Positions 26,101 to 33,372 of a stretch of DNA of 64,000 bases are shown here, one piece after another. The DNA comes from Rubrobacter_D sp963840835. GTDB lineage: Bacteria > Actinomycetota > Rubrobacteria > Rubrobacterales > Rubrobacteraceae. The DNA lies in contig CAWJAM010000014.1 of the NCBI GenBank assembly GCA_963840835.1, positions 310,001 through 374,000 on the forward strand. Direction: 5' to 3'. Under the pieces are notes generated by a model. That model searched no databases. It worked only from the letters and a program-made list of their open reading frames with translations, and was not told the DNA's origin. The position numbers and the translations under genes are program-made. How positions within the stretch are numbered: the stretch's first letter is position 1; each line of letters opens with the position of its first letter.

Positions 26101-26440
26101 CCGTAGATAACGGGCACACGGGACGGCGCCGATCCTCCGAAGAGGTCCTGTACTCCGTGATGAGCCGGCACAGAGAACGATAACCTTCTATAGACTCGGC
26201 GAGCAACACGACGTGCCCCCCCGCCGTCGAGACCTCGACCCCGACGATAGGAAGGATGCCAGCCCTATCCGCGGCCTCGAGGAAGCGGGGAATGCCGTAG
26301 AGCCCGTCCCTGTCCGTAAGCGCCAGGGACGGCATGCTTATCCTCGCCGCGGCGTCCACCAGCTCTTCGGGCCTTGCCACCCCGAACCCGAAAGAGAACC
26401 CGCTCCTGACGTGCAGGTGTAAGAAGGGGGTCTCGCTCAA
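23177..26440 (-). CDS. dnaE2: Error-prone DNA polymerase III alpha subunit (DnaE2/ImuC-like)
   Basis: About 1,087 aa. Order: PHP domain (LHLHVRSGFSFGFG at the start), polymerase palm with the catalytic DPPDVDLDF, the thumb/fingers region with GRGSAANSLVSYCLGL, FQLESPGQM and FRPGPVRGDLI, then an OB domain near the C-terminus. The first metal motif reads HLHVRS, where replicative DnaE has HLHVHS, so the PHP site has probably lost one ligand. The frame is open to 27037, but the start is better placed at TTG 26440, which overlaps the stop of the DUF6504 gene (TTGA). With the divergent lexA it suggests SOS-induced translesion synthesis. Confidence 0.88.
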   Translation of the reverse strand: MSETPFLHLHVRSGFSFGFGVARPEELVDAAARISMPSLALTDRDGLYGIPRFLEAADRAGILPIVGVEVSTAGGHVVLLAESIEGYRSLCRLITEYRTSSEDRRRPVCPLSTVVGHAEGVICLTGAVPFGLLPRLVLNNRSEEAVRTLRSLSKAFGRGRLYVELTDDQTANGKRNMGRVAAFARASGVPVVATGEVAYLTPADHRLHEVLVAAANLTDLPGPEYRPTDRMHLRSTKEMRRLFAGYPDALANAATVAERCAGMVALSGAVHMPQAILPPGKTAGKVLLGLTVAGARRRYRGTDGPTTEEIKARLRRELSCIEALGFAPYFLIAHEAKEIAKSKDIPVTGRGSAANSLVSYCLGLSQPEPFSNRLLFERFLHEGRRDPPDVDLDFCSVRRDEVRFEMIRRYERLGVAEAATVQTMSLRGAVRVAARALGHPPGEIDVLSRNVPTRFSDRNRVYAGLSGWDESLAEPAMKGHPLQDRERYRLLLELSAGLAGRIKEGGTHSGGMVFGTAEHLLSELVPLEPSGMEGLLRCQYDKDDLERVGLPKLDLLGLRMHTALHKAGELASRRLGRRVDPYDLPPGDKETYALIRTGRNAGVFQLESPGQMHLSRRLGPRRFFDLVAQISLFRPGPVRGDLITPYVMRRNGRERYRAILPEVEEILRPTYGLLIFQEQVLAVANAVAGFTLAEGDFLRRAMTKDRGPGAMRDLRREFLRRARENGVPAAGANEVFSWMEGFSVYGFSAAHGASFAELSYASAYMRRYYPAEFFAAVLDSQPMGFYSPRLLLNEARRIGLKTLPPDIHLSGEDFTVEEDGTSLRVGLRYCKGLSERAISSIFAGRRKRPFVSVADLYGRTAVEKDSLENLIKGGFLDSLAGGTERSRLLGESGTLPRKRRGRQQEIPIQHPASWWASRERRSVEHLPLTDTARERMEWEVLSLNVHRHPLAPYRDALKELGVVPSDGIMDLPHGSRARAAGLIECLQSPPTKSGYRVYFLLLEDEWGLLQATIFRSVYERCGDILHHEGAFLIEGRVEQTIEKGFAFLVHRIESLRDILLEARVPVPRVASSPGAFLRAGRRSRKAG

Positions 26441-26853
26441 TCCGCCACCCCGACCAGGGCCCACGCCCCGCAGCTCTCCCGCGCCAGGTCGACCACGGCG
26501 CCGTTGGAGAGGAGCACCCTGAAGAGGTTCCTGTCCGTCGCCCTGGCCTCGTCCCACCACGACCGGACCTCCCGCCAGCGGTCCAGAATCTCGACGATCT
26601 GCCGCCTCTCGTGGCGCCGCGAAGTCAGGACCACCCGCACGCGCCCATGTTGTTTCTCCACCTCGACCGGCTCCCGTCGGGCGTGCGCGGCCTGTCCCCC
26701 CCGGCCCTCCATCTCCGAGGCTCGCGAGAGCCAGGGGGCCTGTAGCAGATGATCCCCGACCGCCCGCCTCGATTCCCTGGTCGGAAACAACGGCTCCTCG
26801 AAGCCGTCGGGCCGCAAGGGGTAGCAGTGTATCTCCGAGACGCTCGCCTCCAT
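26437..26853 (-). CDS. DUF6504-type protein, probable mutasome accessory
   Basis: A 138-aa protein. The last ~85 residues (REPVEV, then IVEILDRWREVRSWWDEA, then FRVLLSNGAVVDLARE, ending WALVGVAD) match the pattern of DUF6504, a domain found alone or at the C-terminus of ImuB. No Y-family polymerase domain is present. AGGAGT lies upstream of the ATG. Its stop overlaps the dnaE2 start, so it is coupled to it. I infer a role in recruiting DnaE2; the biochemical function of the domain is not established. Confidence 0.75.
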   Translation of the reverse strand: MEASVSEIHCYPLRPDGFEEPLFPTRESRRAVGDHLLQAPWLSRASEMEGRGGQAAHARREPVEVEKQHGRVRVVLTSRRHERRQIVEILDRWREVRSWWDEARATDRNLFRVLLSNGAVVDLARESCGAWALVGVAD

Positions 26854-27044
26854 AAAACCACTCCTCCCTCCGGGGAGCGCCCGAGCCGGGGGATGGGAAA
26901 CCCGCCCAACCGGATATAATCCGGGGAGCGGGCGTCCTCGTCTCCCTAAACCCTCGCAGACCGGTACTGGTTGGCGCCGGCCGATCCACGAGGCCCAAGG
27001 TGGGGGCGCTCCTGCTTTCTAGCTCTTCTCTATTCAAGCTACCA

Positions 27045-27058
27045 CAAACAGTTGTTTG
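27045..27058. promoter_or_regulatory. LexA (SOS) box
   Basis: CAAACAGTTGTTTG has perfect six-base arms around GT and agrees with the Gram-positive SOS box CGAACRNRYGTTYG at 12 of 14 positions. A TATAAA hexamer follows at 27077-27082, so the box covers the -35 region of lexA. It lies about 190 bp from the divergent DUF6504-dnaE2 genes and could control both. Confidence 0.75.
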
Positions 27059-27114
27059 CAGTCTACGGCAAAAGCGTATAAAATGTCCCTGCGAGGCGTT
27101 CTGAGGAGACCTGG

Positions 27115-27747
27115 ATGGTTCCGGAGAACTGGAAAACGACGATGGAGGTGCTCAGGCACCTGGCCCGCCTCGACGCGAGGGGGAAGGGACCACCGAGCGT
27201 GCGCGAGGTGGGGGAGGCCGTAGGTCTCAGGAGCTCCCAGACGGCGTACAAGCACCTCAAGAGGTTGGAGGAGGCCGGCTACGTCGAGCGGGAGGGCGGG
27301 CGGGCGCGGGGCGTTCGGCTCACGCAGAAGGGTTGGGGGGTCGCGGGGGAGATGCCGCTGTTGGGTAGGATCGCCGCCGGGCGCGGGCTCGAGGCCGTGC
27401 CTGTGGGGGACGAGGCCTATTCGTTGGCTGCGGAGCTCGTGGGGTCGCGTTCGGGGAGGCGGCGCTATCTATTGCGGGTCGTGGGGCAGTCCATGATCGG
27501 GGCTCACATAGCCGACGGAGACCTCCTGATCGTCGAGGAGGACGAAGACCCGCCCGACGGCACCGTGGTCGCCGCCCTGATCGGGGACGGCGAAGAGGTC
27601 ACCGTCAAACGTCTTTACAGGGAGGGAGACATCCTGCGGCTCAAACCCGAGAACGGCGACCACCAGGACCTCGTCGTGCCTGCGCATGACGTAAAGATAC
27701 AGGGACGCGTAGTCTACGTCGTACACCCTCCCAGAGGCCGATTCTAA
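27115..27747 (+). CDS. lexA: LexA repressor
   Basis: A 210-aa SOS repressor. The N-terminal winged helix (about residues 10-70, with PPSVREVGEAVGLRSSQTAY) is followed by an S24 peptidase domain: the likely Ala88-Gly89 cleavage site in IAAGRG, nucleophile Ser126 in VGQSMIG, and Lys165 in VTVKRL. GAGGAGA precedes the ATG. An SOS box lies over its own promoter. It would cleave itself when bound to RecA filaments, releasing dnaE2 and other damage genes. Confidence 0.95.
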   Translation: MVPENWKTTMEVLRHLARLDARGKGPPSVREVGEAVGLRSSQTAYKHLKRLEEAGYVEREGGRARGVRLTQKGWGVAGEMPLLGRIAAGRGLEAVPVGDEAYSLAAELVGSRSGRRRYLLRVVGQSMIGAHIADGDLLIVEEDEDPPDGTVVAALIGDGEEVTVKRLYREGDILRLKPENGDHQDLVVPAHDVKIQGRVVYVVHPPRGRF

Positions 27748-27773
27748 GATAGGGACGGCAAACAGGGATGTAG

Positions 27774-27793
27774 GGGCGCTTCGCGAAGCGCCC
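27774..27793. terminator. Perfect 20-bp palindrome between convergent lexA and sigma gene
   Basis: GGGCGCTTCGCGAAGCGCCC is self-complementary over its full length and is flanked by TAG and TAATATT. It lies between two gene ends, so it can terminate both. It shares its form with 5947-5962, and a degenerate copy is seen near 47764-47800. Confidence 0.65.
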
Positions 27794-27799
27794 TAATAT

Positions 27800-28699
27800 T
27801 CAGTCGTCGAGGGCCGACAGGTCGAGTTGGTTGAGGCGCTCGGCGTCGGCGAGGATATCGATCTCGACGATCTTGCCGCCCACGACCGTGAAGCCTATGA
27901 CCGAGAAAGGCCGGCCATCAGGAGCCCGCGAGACAGCCCCCGCAGACCCGTTGACGAGGGCTGGTTGTGCCGAGGGAGCGAACCGGGCGAAGGTGAGCGC
28001 CTGCCTTGCTACCGTTCGGGCACCGTGGACCACCCTCGATCCGACCGGAGTCGTGGCACCGTAGTCCGCGCGGAGCACGACGTCTGGGTCCAGAACCGCG
28101 AGCAGCGCCCCGAGATCACCACCGCGCGCCGCGGCAAGGAAGGCGTCCACAACCTCACGCTGGCGGATGGGGTCGGCATCTGGGACGGGGGCCGCTCCCC
28201 GCACCCGGCGTCGCGCCCGGCTCGCAAGCTGTCTCGCTGCGGCGGGCGAGCGTTCGACGATGGGTGAGATCTCCCCGAACGGCATCCCGAACATGTCGTG
28301 TAGCACGAACGCCAGCCGCTCGGCCGGGGTGAGCGTCTCTAGCACCACGAGCAGCGCGAGGCCCACAGAATCGGCCATGAGCGCCTCTTGTTCCGGATCG
28401 TCCCCGTCTGCGTAGCCTACGACCGGGTCGGGCATGCGCGCGTCCAGGGTCTCCTCAAAGGACTCTTCGCGGCGCGACCTGCGCGAGCGCAGAATGTTCA
28501 GGCACACCCTCGCCACGACCGTGGTCAGCCAACCGCCCAGGTTCTCGACGCCTTCGGCGCCGGAGCGAGAGAGCCGTAGCCAGGCCTCCTGTACGGCGTC
28601 GTCGGCCTCGCTGGACGAGCCGAGCATACGGTAGGCAATTGCCCTCAAGCGGGTCCTGTGCTCCTCGAAACGCCGCGTCAGCCAGTCGCGTTCGTCCAT
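27800..28699 (-). CDS. ECF sigma factor, ECF41/SigJ-like with SnoaL-type C-terminal domain
   Basis: A 299-aa sigma factor. Region 2 (about residues 10-75, with AYRMLGSSSEADDAVQEAWLRL) and region 4 (about residues 115-165, with LTPAERLAFVLHDMFGMPFGEI) are followed by a SnoaL-like domain (about residues 180-295) that in ECF41 factors regulates activity without an anti-sigma factor. The conserved DGGGK motif of that domain is degenerate here (DYGATT). It is divergent from an AhpD/carboxymuconolactone decarboxylase-like gene, the classic ECF41 partner. Confidence 0.88.
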   Translation of the reverse strand: MDERDWLTRRFEEHRTRLRAIAYRMLGSSSEADDAVQEAWLRLSRSGAEGVENLGGWLTTVVARVCLNILRSRRSRREESFEETLDARMPDPVVGYADGDDPEQEALMADSVGLALLVVLETLTPAERLAFVLHDMFGMPFGEISPIVERSPAAARQLASRARRRVRGAAPVPDADPIRQREVVDAFLAAARGGDLGALLAVLDPDVVLRADYGATTPVGSRVVHGARTVARQALTFARFAPSAQPALVNGSAGAVSRAPDGRPFSVIGFTVVGGKIVEIDILADAERLNQLDLSALDD

Positions 28700-28700
28700 C

Positions 28701-28707
28701 TGTCACA
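28701..28707 (+). promoter_or_regulatory. Candidate ECF41 -35 element (TGTCACA)
   Basis: TGTCACA matches the reported -35 of ECF41 promoters. The -10 is not clean: CGTG begins at 28722, where CGTC would be expected about 16 bp downstream. It would drive the partner gene at 28839 through a leader of roughly 110 nt. Confidence 0.4.
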
Positions 28708-28838
28708 TACCTCCGTGGTCTCGTGTCATTGAAGTAGTGACCGACGAAACCCGGCCGATGTGACGAGGAGGTGACCAGGAGATCGGCTTTGACGGAAAAC
28801 AACCTGTAGAACACAGACACCCACGGAGGAAATGAATC

Positions 28839-29312
28839 ATGCAAGCACCGATCATGCAACCACGGATGGACAACCCGGTTATGGTCGTTCCCGACGCCCT
28901 TTCGCCCCTTCTGGACCTGGCGAAAGCCACGAGAAAGGTTGGATTGTCCCAGAACACGGCCGAACTCGTACACTTGCGGGCGGCCCAGATCAACGGCTGC
29001 GGCTACTGCGTAGACATGCACTCCCGCGACCTCAAGAAGGCGGGCGAGACGGACGAGAGGCTCTTCGCTGTGGCGGCCTGGCGTGAAGCGCCCTACTTCA
29101 CCGAGACCGAACGCGCCGCGCTGGCGCTCGCCGAGGCCGCCACGCGCCTGAGCGACCGGCCCGACCCCGTTCCCGACGAGGTCTGGGAGGAGGCCGCCAG
29201 GCACTACGACGAGCCGACACTAGCCGCCCTGATCATCGAGATCGCCATGATCAACTTCTGGAACCGCATCACCGTTACCGTCAGGCAGACGGCCGGCTCT
29301 GGCCCCGGCTGA
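28839..29312 (+). CDS. AhpD/carboxymuconolactone decarboxylase-family protein
   Basis: A 157-aa helical protein with the redox motif CGYC in QINGCGYCVDMHSRDLKKAG (residues near 55) and the downstream His. Proteins of this kind are the usual genetic partners of ECF41 sigma factors and may act as peroxidase-linked reductases. It is divergent from the sigma gene by about 140 bp, and GGAGGAA precedes its ATG. A 19-bp hairpin follows it. Confidence 0.88.
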   Translation: MQAPIMQPRMDNPVMVVPDALSPLLDLAKATRKVGLSQNTAELVHLRAAQINGCGYCVDMHSRDLKKAGETDERLFAVAAWREAPYFTETERAALALAEAATRLSDRPDPVPDEVWEEAARHYDEPTLAALIIEIAMINFWNRITVTVRQTAGSGPG

Positions 29313-29321
29313 GCGCCACCA

Positions 29322-29365
29322 GGGCAGTGCGGTCATCGCGACGAAACGCGATGACCGCACTGCCC
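29322..29365 (+). terminator. Perfect 19-bp stem-loop after the AhpD-like gene
   Basis: Arms 29322-29340 and 29347-29365 are exact inverses with a 6-nt loop (ACGAAA). No T-run follows, so it might instead stabilise the 3' end, but its place just after the stop codon supports a terminator role. Confidence 0.6.
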
Positions 29366-29456
29366 ACCGTCTGTCGAACCAACTGGTGTACGGCGAGCAA
29401 TCATACCGAGCGCTTTCGTCGGGAAACTGGAGGATCTGGCAGGTAGAGTAAGGGGC

Positions 29457-30632
29457 ATGAACAGACCCACGGAGGCTGCCGGAGTACCGGAGCGGGAAGC
29501 TTTGCTGACCCGGCCGGTCGTGTTGCTGATCTTCGTCACTTTTGCTGCGCTCTTAGGCTTCCAGTTGCTGCTCTCTGTCGTACCGCTCTATGCGGATGAG
29601 GCGGGTGGGGGCAGCTCGGGCGCGGGGCTTGCGACGGCGGCCTTCATGCTCTCGACGGTGCTGACCCAGATCCAGATGCCACGCGTACTAGACCGTTTCG
29701 GCTACCGGCGCTCCCTCGCCGCCGGGCTCCTTTTCCTCGGGGTTCCTGCGCTGTTCTACGCGTACGCCGGGACGCTGGTGCCGATACTGGCCGTGACGCT
29801 GGCGCGGGGCGTGGGGTTCGGGATCGTGACCGTCGTCTTCGCGGCCCTTATCGTCGAACTTGCCCCTCCCGGTCGCCGCGGAGAAGCACTCGGGCTGCTC
29901 GGCCTCGCCATCACGCTGCCCAACATCTTCTGCAACGCGCTCGGGCTCTGGCTGGTGGAACACTCCAGCTTCGAGGTCGTCTTCTTGCTCGGGGGCTTGG
30001 CCCCGCTGCTGGGGCTCGTCATGATCCCGGGCATACGCTTCGCCTCGTCGGCGAAAGAAGGGGGCGAAAACGGCGCCGGCTTCTTCGCCGGCCTCGGACG
30101 GGCTCCCCTGCGGCGCATCTTCTTACTCTTCGCGGCCACGACGATGGCCGCGGGGGTCATAGTGACCTTCCTGCCCCTGGCGGTGCCCGGCTCGGGCGTG
30201 TTCTCGGCGGCGGGCGCGCTCCTCGTCGTCGGCGTCACCTCGACCGTAAGCCGCTGGTGGGCCGGACGCTTCGGCGACCGCAGGGACCCGCGCCTCCTGC
30301 TCGTCCCCGGGCTCCTGGCCTGCGCGCTCGGAACGGCCGCACTCCCCTATGGGGGCGCACCCATGCTGGCCGGGGCCACACTCTTTGGGACCGGGTTCGG
30401 GATGATCCAGAACGCGACCCTCATCCTGATGATGGGGCGCGTCTCGAAGTCCGAGTACGGGCTGGGTAGCACGCTGTGGAACGCGGCCTTCGACGCAGGG
30501 ACCGGCATAGGAGCCTTCTCGTTCGGGTTCGTGATCTCCGCGGTCGGGTTCTCCTGGTCCTTCTCTCTCTGCTCAGCCCTTCTCGCGTTCACCCTCGTGC
30601 TCTTGAGTCGTGAATTTAGAGTCAGGAAGTAG
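29457..30632 (+). CDS. MFS transporter
   Basis: A 391-aa protein with about 12 hydrophobic helices in two halves. The loop between helices 2 and 3 has the major-facilitator pattern (VLDRFGYRRSLAAG). The overall look is that of small drug or metabolite exporters; no substrate can be named. Its 3' end runs into an intergenic repeat and lies about 100 bp before the PadR operon. Confidence 0.88.
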   Translation: MNRPTEAAGVPEREALLTRPVVLLIFVTFAALLGFQLLLSVVPLYADEAGGGSSGAGLATAAFMLSTVLTQIQMPRVLDRFGYRRSLAAGLLFLGVPALFYAYAGTLVPILAVTLARGVGFGIVTVVFAALIVELAPPGRRGEALGLLGLAITLPNIFCNALGLWLVEHSSFEVVFLLGGLAPLLGLVMIPGIRFASSAKEGGENGAGFFAGLGRAPLRRIFLLFAATTMAAGVIVTFLPLAVPGSGVFSAAGALLVVGVTSTVSRWWAGRFGDRRDPRLLLVPGLLACALGTAALPYGGAPMLAGATLFGTGFGMIQNATLILMMGRVSKSEYGLGSTLWNAAFDAGTGIGAFSFGFVISAVGFSWSFSLCSALLAFTLVLLSREFRVRK

Positions 30633-30660
30633 GAAAGGGCTACGACTCCGAATTCCTGAT
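30612..30660. repeat. Imperfect inverted repeat sharing its loop core with 3085-3165
   Basis: Arms GAGTCAGGAAGTAGG and CCGAATTCCTGATTC pair imperfectly (11 of 15) around a loop starting GAAAGGGCTA, the same ten bases as in the loop at 3085-3165. The left arm lies inside the last codons of the MFS gene. Confidence 0.55.
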
Positions 30661-30674
30661 TCAAAAGAAAGTAC

Positions 30675-30698
30675 TATCACGATATATCGTGATATACT
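30675..30698 (+). promoter_or_regulatory. 20-bp palindromic operator with extended -10 promoter
   Basis: TATCACGATATATCGTGATA (30675-30694) is a perfect palindrome. TGATATACT at 30690-30698 is an extended -10 (TGnTATACT) overlapping its right half. Palindromes with an ATAT centre are typical PadR-family operators, and a padR gene is the second gene downstream, which suggests autoregulation. Confidence 0.7.
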
Positions 30699-30735
30699 GC
30701 GAGACTACAACAGCCGTCTGGACGAAGGAGGCGAG

Positions 30736-31221
30736 ATGTATGGTCGGGGCATGATGGGCTACGCTGGCGGGAGGCGGGCGATGGTGCCATACGGGAGGAT
30801 CTCTCCCCCGAGGTTTGTGGTGGGGTTGGTGGTGGGAGGGTTGTTCTTGTTCTTTTTGGCTGGTTCCGCCTTTCAATTCTTTCCCTTCTTCTTGATCTGG
30901 GTCGCCGTCTTCTTCCTGGTGCCGGTGTTAGCGTCGGCTGCGATGGGTTTGGCGGGGCTTGCCGAGGACCGGGCTTGGAAGCGGGCGGGCGAGGCGACGG
31001 CTGAGGAGAGCAAGGAGCGGGAGCTTCTGGGGGCGCTCGCGCGGCGGGGGGAGCTCTCGGCGGCGCTGGCTGCGCTTGAGACCTCGCTCACCGTCGCCGA
31101 GGCGGACCGGATGCTCTCGGATCTCGCGGAGAGCGGTCACGTGGAGGTAAGGGCGCACGACGGAAGGTTGGGGTACGCGCTCTGGGAGCACGACCGGCGG
31201 CAGTTGACGGAAGATGCTTAG
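30736..31221 (+). CDS. Small membrane protein upstream of padR
   Basis: A 161-aa protein. A Gly/Arg/Tyr-rich N-terminus is followed by two adjacent hydrophobic segments (about residues 28-50 and 52-75) and a soluble C-terminal region with alternating charge (about residues 85-161). AGGAGG precedes the ATG at 30736. It overlaps the longest padR frame by 8 bp. I do not recognise the family; the C-terminal part could be a small helical sensor or interaction domain. Its expression should be set by the palindrome at 30675. Confidence 0.75.
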   Translation: MYGRGMMGYAGGRRAMVPYGRISPPRFVVGLVVGGLFLFFLAGSAFQFFPFFLIWVAVFFLVPVLASAAMGLAGLAEDRAWKRAGEATAEESKERELLGALARRGELSAALAALETSLTVAEADRMLSDLAESGHVEVRAHDGRLGYALWEHDRRQLTEDA

Positions 31222-31258
31222 TGTCAAGGTAGAGCGTTTGCGAAAGGAGATCGAGAAC

Positions 31259-31828
31259 ATGTTCGGTCCAAAGGCGATGAAGGGGTTCTTCGGAGGGAAG
31301 CACGGGCACGGGTTCGGTCACGGTCCGAGGCGGGGACGGACGTTCGAGAGGGGGGATCTGAAGTACGTCATCCTCGACATGCTCGAGGATGAGCCCTCTC
31401 ACGGGTATGCGATCATAAAGAACCTCGAAGAGCGGTCCCGCGGGTTCTACTCTCCCAGTCCAGGCACGGTCTACCCCACGCTGCAACTACTCGAGGACAT
31501 GGGCCACGTTACCGCCACGCAGCGGGACGGGAAGAAAGTCTACGCCATCACGGACGAAGGACGGAAGTTCCTGGAGGAGAACCGGCGCTCCGTCGAGAAT
31601 ATCTGGGGCAAGTTCGGCGGCGGAGGCTGGGATCCCCAGGTCGCGTCCGAGTTGCATGAGATCCGTCACGATCTCGCGGGCCTCGGCAAACTCTTCGGTC
31701 AGCAGATGCGCGAGGGAAAAGTGGACCGCGAGAAGCTCGTGCGCGTGAGGGCCGTGATCTCGACCGCCTCACGGCAGATAGAAGACATCCTGAGAGAACG
31801 CGACGATACAGGGACGACCAGCGCGTAG
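31259..31828 (+). CDS. PadR-family transcriptional regulator
   Basis: A 189-aa regulator. A Gly/His-rich leader (GFFGGKHGHGFGHGPRRGR) precedes the winged helix (ERGDLKYVILDMLEDEPSHGYAIIKNLEE, GTVYPTLQLLEDMGHV) and a C-terminal dimerisation helix region. I chose ATG at 31259 because AGGAG lies 9 nt upstream; an ATG at 31214 is also in frame. The His-rich leader might bind metal (inference). It follows a membrane protein gene under a PadR-like palindrome. Confidence 0.88.
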   Translation: MFGPKAMKGFFGGKHGHGFGHGPRRGRTFERGDLKYVILDMLEDEPSHGYAIIKNLEERSRGFYSPSPGTVYPTLQLLEDMGHVTATQRDGKKVYAITDEGRKFLEENRRSVENIWGKFGGGGWDPQVASELHEIRHDLAGLGKLFGQQMREGKVDREKLVRVRAVISTASRQIEDILRERDDTGTTSA

Positions 31829-31837
31829 AGCAGCACG

Positions 31838-31896
31838 TTTCAGCCGCCAGCAGACAAAAAGCTGAAGGCTGATAGCTGACCGCTGACAGCTAGTAT
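31838..31896. repeat. CTGA-word intergenic stem-loop after padR
   Basis: GTTTCAGCCGCCAGC is followed by ACAAAAA and then GCTGAAGGCTGATAGCTGACCGCTGACAGCT (read in parts), partly self-complementary. It uses the same GCTGA words as 4418-4586 and 56386-56464 but in a different order. Confidence 0.5.
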
Positions 31897-31962
31897 TGGA
31901 CATATCGACGTGGAGGCAACAAAATTGGGGTGGAAGTAAAGTGGGGAAAGGGGGTTCTAGGG

Positions 31963-33372
31963 ATGGTCGGGGATCTATTCGGCCCGATCTTCATCCCTGA
32001 GAGGTTCTCGGAGGCCGTCTCCGGAAGGGCGTGGCTCTCGGCGATGCTCGAGGCGGAGGGCGCCCTGGCGGCCGCGCAGGCGCGGGCGGGTCTGATCCCC
32101 CAGGAGGCCGCAGACGCCATCGTTTCCTGCTGCGACGCTGCCCGCTTCGATCCGGGGGAGATCGGACGCAGGGGGCGCGCCAAGGGCAATCCCGTCCCGC
32201 CGCTCGTCCGGGCCCTAACCGAAGCGGTCTCCAAAGTCTCCGAAGACGCGGCCCGTCACGTCCACAAGGGGGCGACGAGCCAGGACATTGTGGACACGGC
32301 CGCGATGCTCGTCTGCCGCCGCGCCCTGGCCCTGATCCTCACCGAAACAGACGGCATCGCGGCTGCCTGCGCCCGTCTCGCTGACGTTCACAGGGACACC
32401 CTGATGCCGGGCCGCACGTTGCTCCAGCAGGCGCTCCCAACGACCTTCGGCCTGAAGGCCGCAGGCTGGCTGGTCTCGATGCTCGAGGTTGGAGAAAAGC
32501 TGCGCGAAGCGCGCGAGTTCGGACTCGCCGCGCAACTGGGTGGGGCGGCGGGGACGCTGGCCTCGCTCGGTCCTGCTGGCACGCGAGTCCTCGGCGAGTT
32601 CGCGAGGGAGTTGGAACTCGCGGAGCCCACGCTACCGTGGCACACGAATCGGGTCAGGGTCGCGGCGGTCGGGGGCGTTCTCTCGATCACCGCGGGCGTA
32701 CTGGGCAAGATCTCGCAGGACGTCATCCTGATGGCCCAGACGGAGGTCGGGGAGGTGGCCGAGCCAGCAGGAGGGGGACGCGGAGGTTCTTCCACGCTCC
32801 CCCACAAGCGGAACCCCATCCTCTCCGTGACCGCTGTCGCGGGCGTCCGGCGCGTTTTGGATCTCGCGCATACGCTGCAAGCGGCGCTGCTCCAGGAGCA
32901 CGAGCGTGCGATAGGTGCCTGGCACTCCGAATGGGAGGCCCTCTCCGACGCCCTGGCTCTCACCGGCGGGGCTGCTGCCGCGGTACGTGAGACAACCGAA
33001 GCATTGGAGGTCTATCCGGAAAGAATGCGGGAGAACCTCGACGTTACGGGAGGCCTTCTCCTCGCCGAAAACGTGACCACCATCGCGGCCGAGCATCTCG
33101 GGCGTCTAGAGGCGCACGACCTCGTAGAGGCCGCCTCGCGTCGTGCTCTCGAAGGCGGGAACTATCTGCGCGAGGAGCTACTGTCCGAGCCGGAGCTTGG
33201 TAAAGTGTTGTCCGAGGAGGAGATAGACGCGGCGCTCGACCCCGCTGGCTACCTCGGATCGGCAAACGAGTTCATAGACCGGGCTCTGAAACTCTACCTG
33301 GAGCCGGCCACCGGGAGGGGAGATGACTCAGGAAGACTCCACCTACGATCGCGGTATGCGGGTCCGCCGTGA
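31963..33372 (+). CDS. pcaB: 3-carboxy-cis,cis-muconate cycloisomerase
   Basis: A 469-aa member of the fumarase/aspartase superfamily, with the GGSSTLPHKRNPI signature near residue 278, KGATSQDIVDTA near residue 105 and the expected TLLQQALPTTFGLK segment. It converts 3-carboxymuconate to 4-carboxymuconolactone in the protocatechuate branch of the beta-ketoadipate pathway. I prefer ATG at 31963 (AAAGGGGG upstream); the frame is open to 31930. The 3' end overlaps pcaC by 50 bp. Confidence 0.9.
   Translation: MVGDLFGPIFIPERFSEAVSGRAWLSAMLEAEGALAAAQARAGLIPQEAADAIVSCCDAARFDPGEIGRRGRAKGNPVPPLVRALTEAVSKVSEDAARHVHKGATSQDIVDTAAMLVCRRALALILTETDGIAAACARLADVHRDTLMPGRTLLQQALPTTFGLKAAGWLVSMLEVGEKLREAREFGLAAQLGGAAGTLASLGPAGTRVLGEFARELELAEPTLPWHTNRVRVAAVGGVLSITAGVLGKISQDVILMAQTEVGEVAEPAGGGRGGSSTLPHKRNPILSVTAVAGVRRVLDLAHTLQAALLQEHERAIGAWHSEWEALSDALALTGGAAAAVRETTEALEVYPERMRENLDVTGGLLLAENVTTIAAEHLGRLEAHDLVEAASRRALEGGNYLREELLSEPELGKVLSEEEIDAALDPAGYLGSANEFIDRALKLYLEPATGRGDDSGRLHLRSRYAGPP

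Noticed and set aside
26910..26924. CCGGATATAATCCGG palindrome upstream of the DUF6504 gene as a second operator
   Set aside because: Arms are only six bases and it does not match the LexA box; it may just contain a -10 element for the minus-strand genes.
26441..27037. About 200 extra N-terminal codons for DnaE2
   Set aside because: They cover the DUF6504 gene in another frame and show no polymerase similarity; the PHP domain starts right after TTG 26440.
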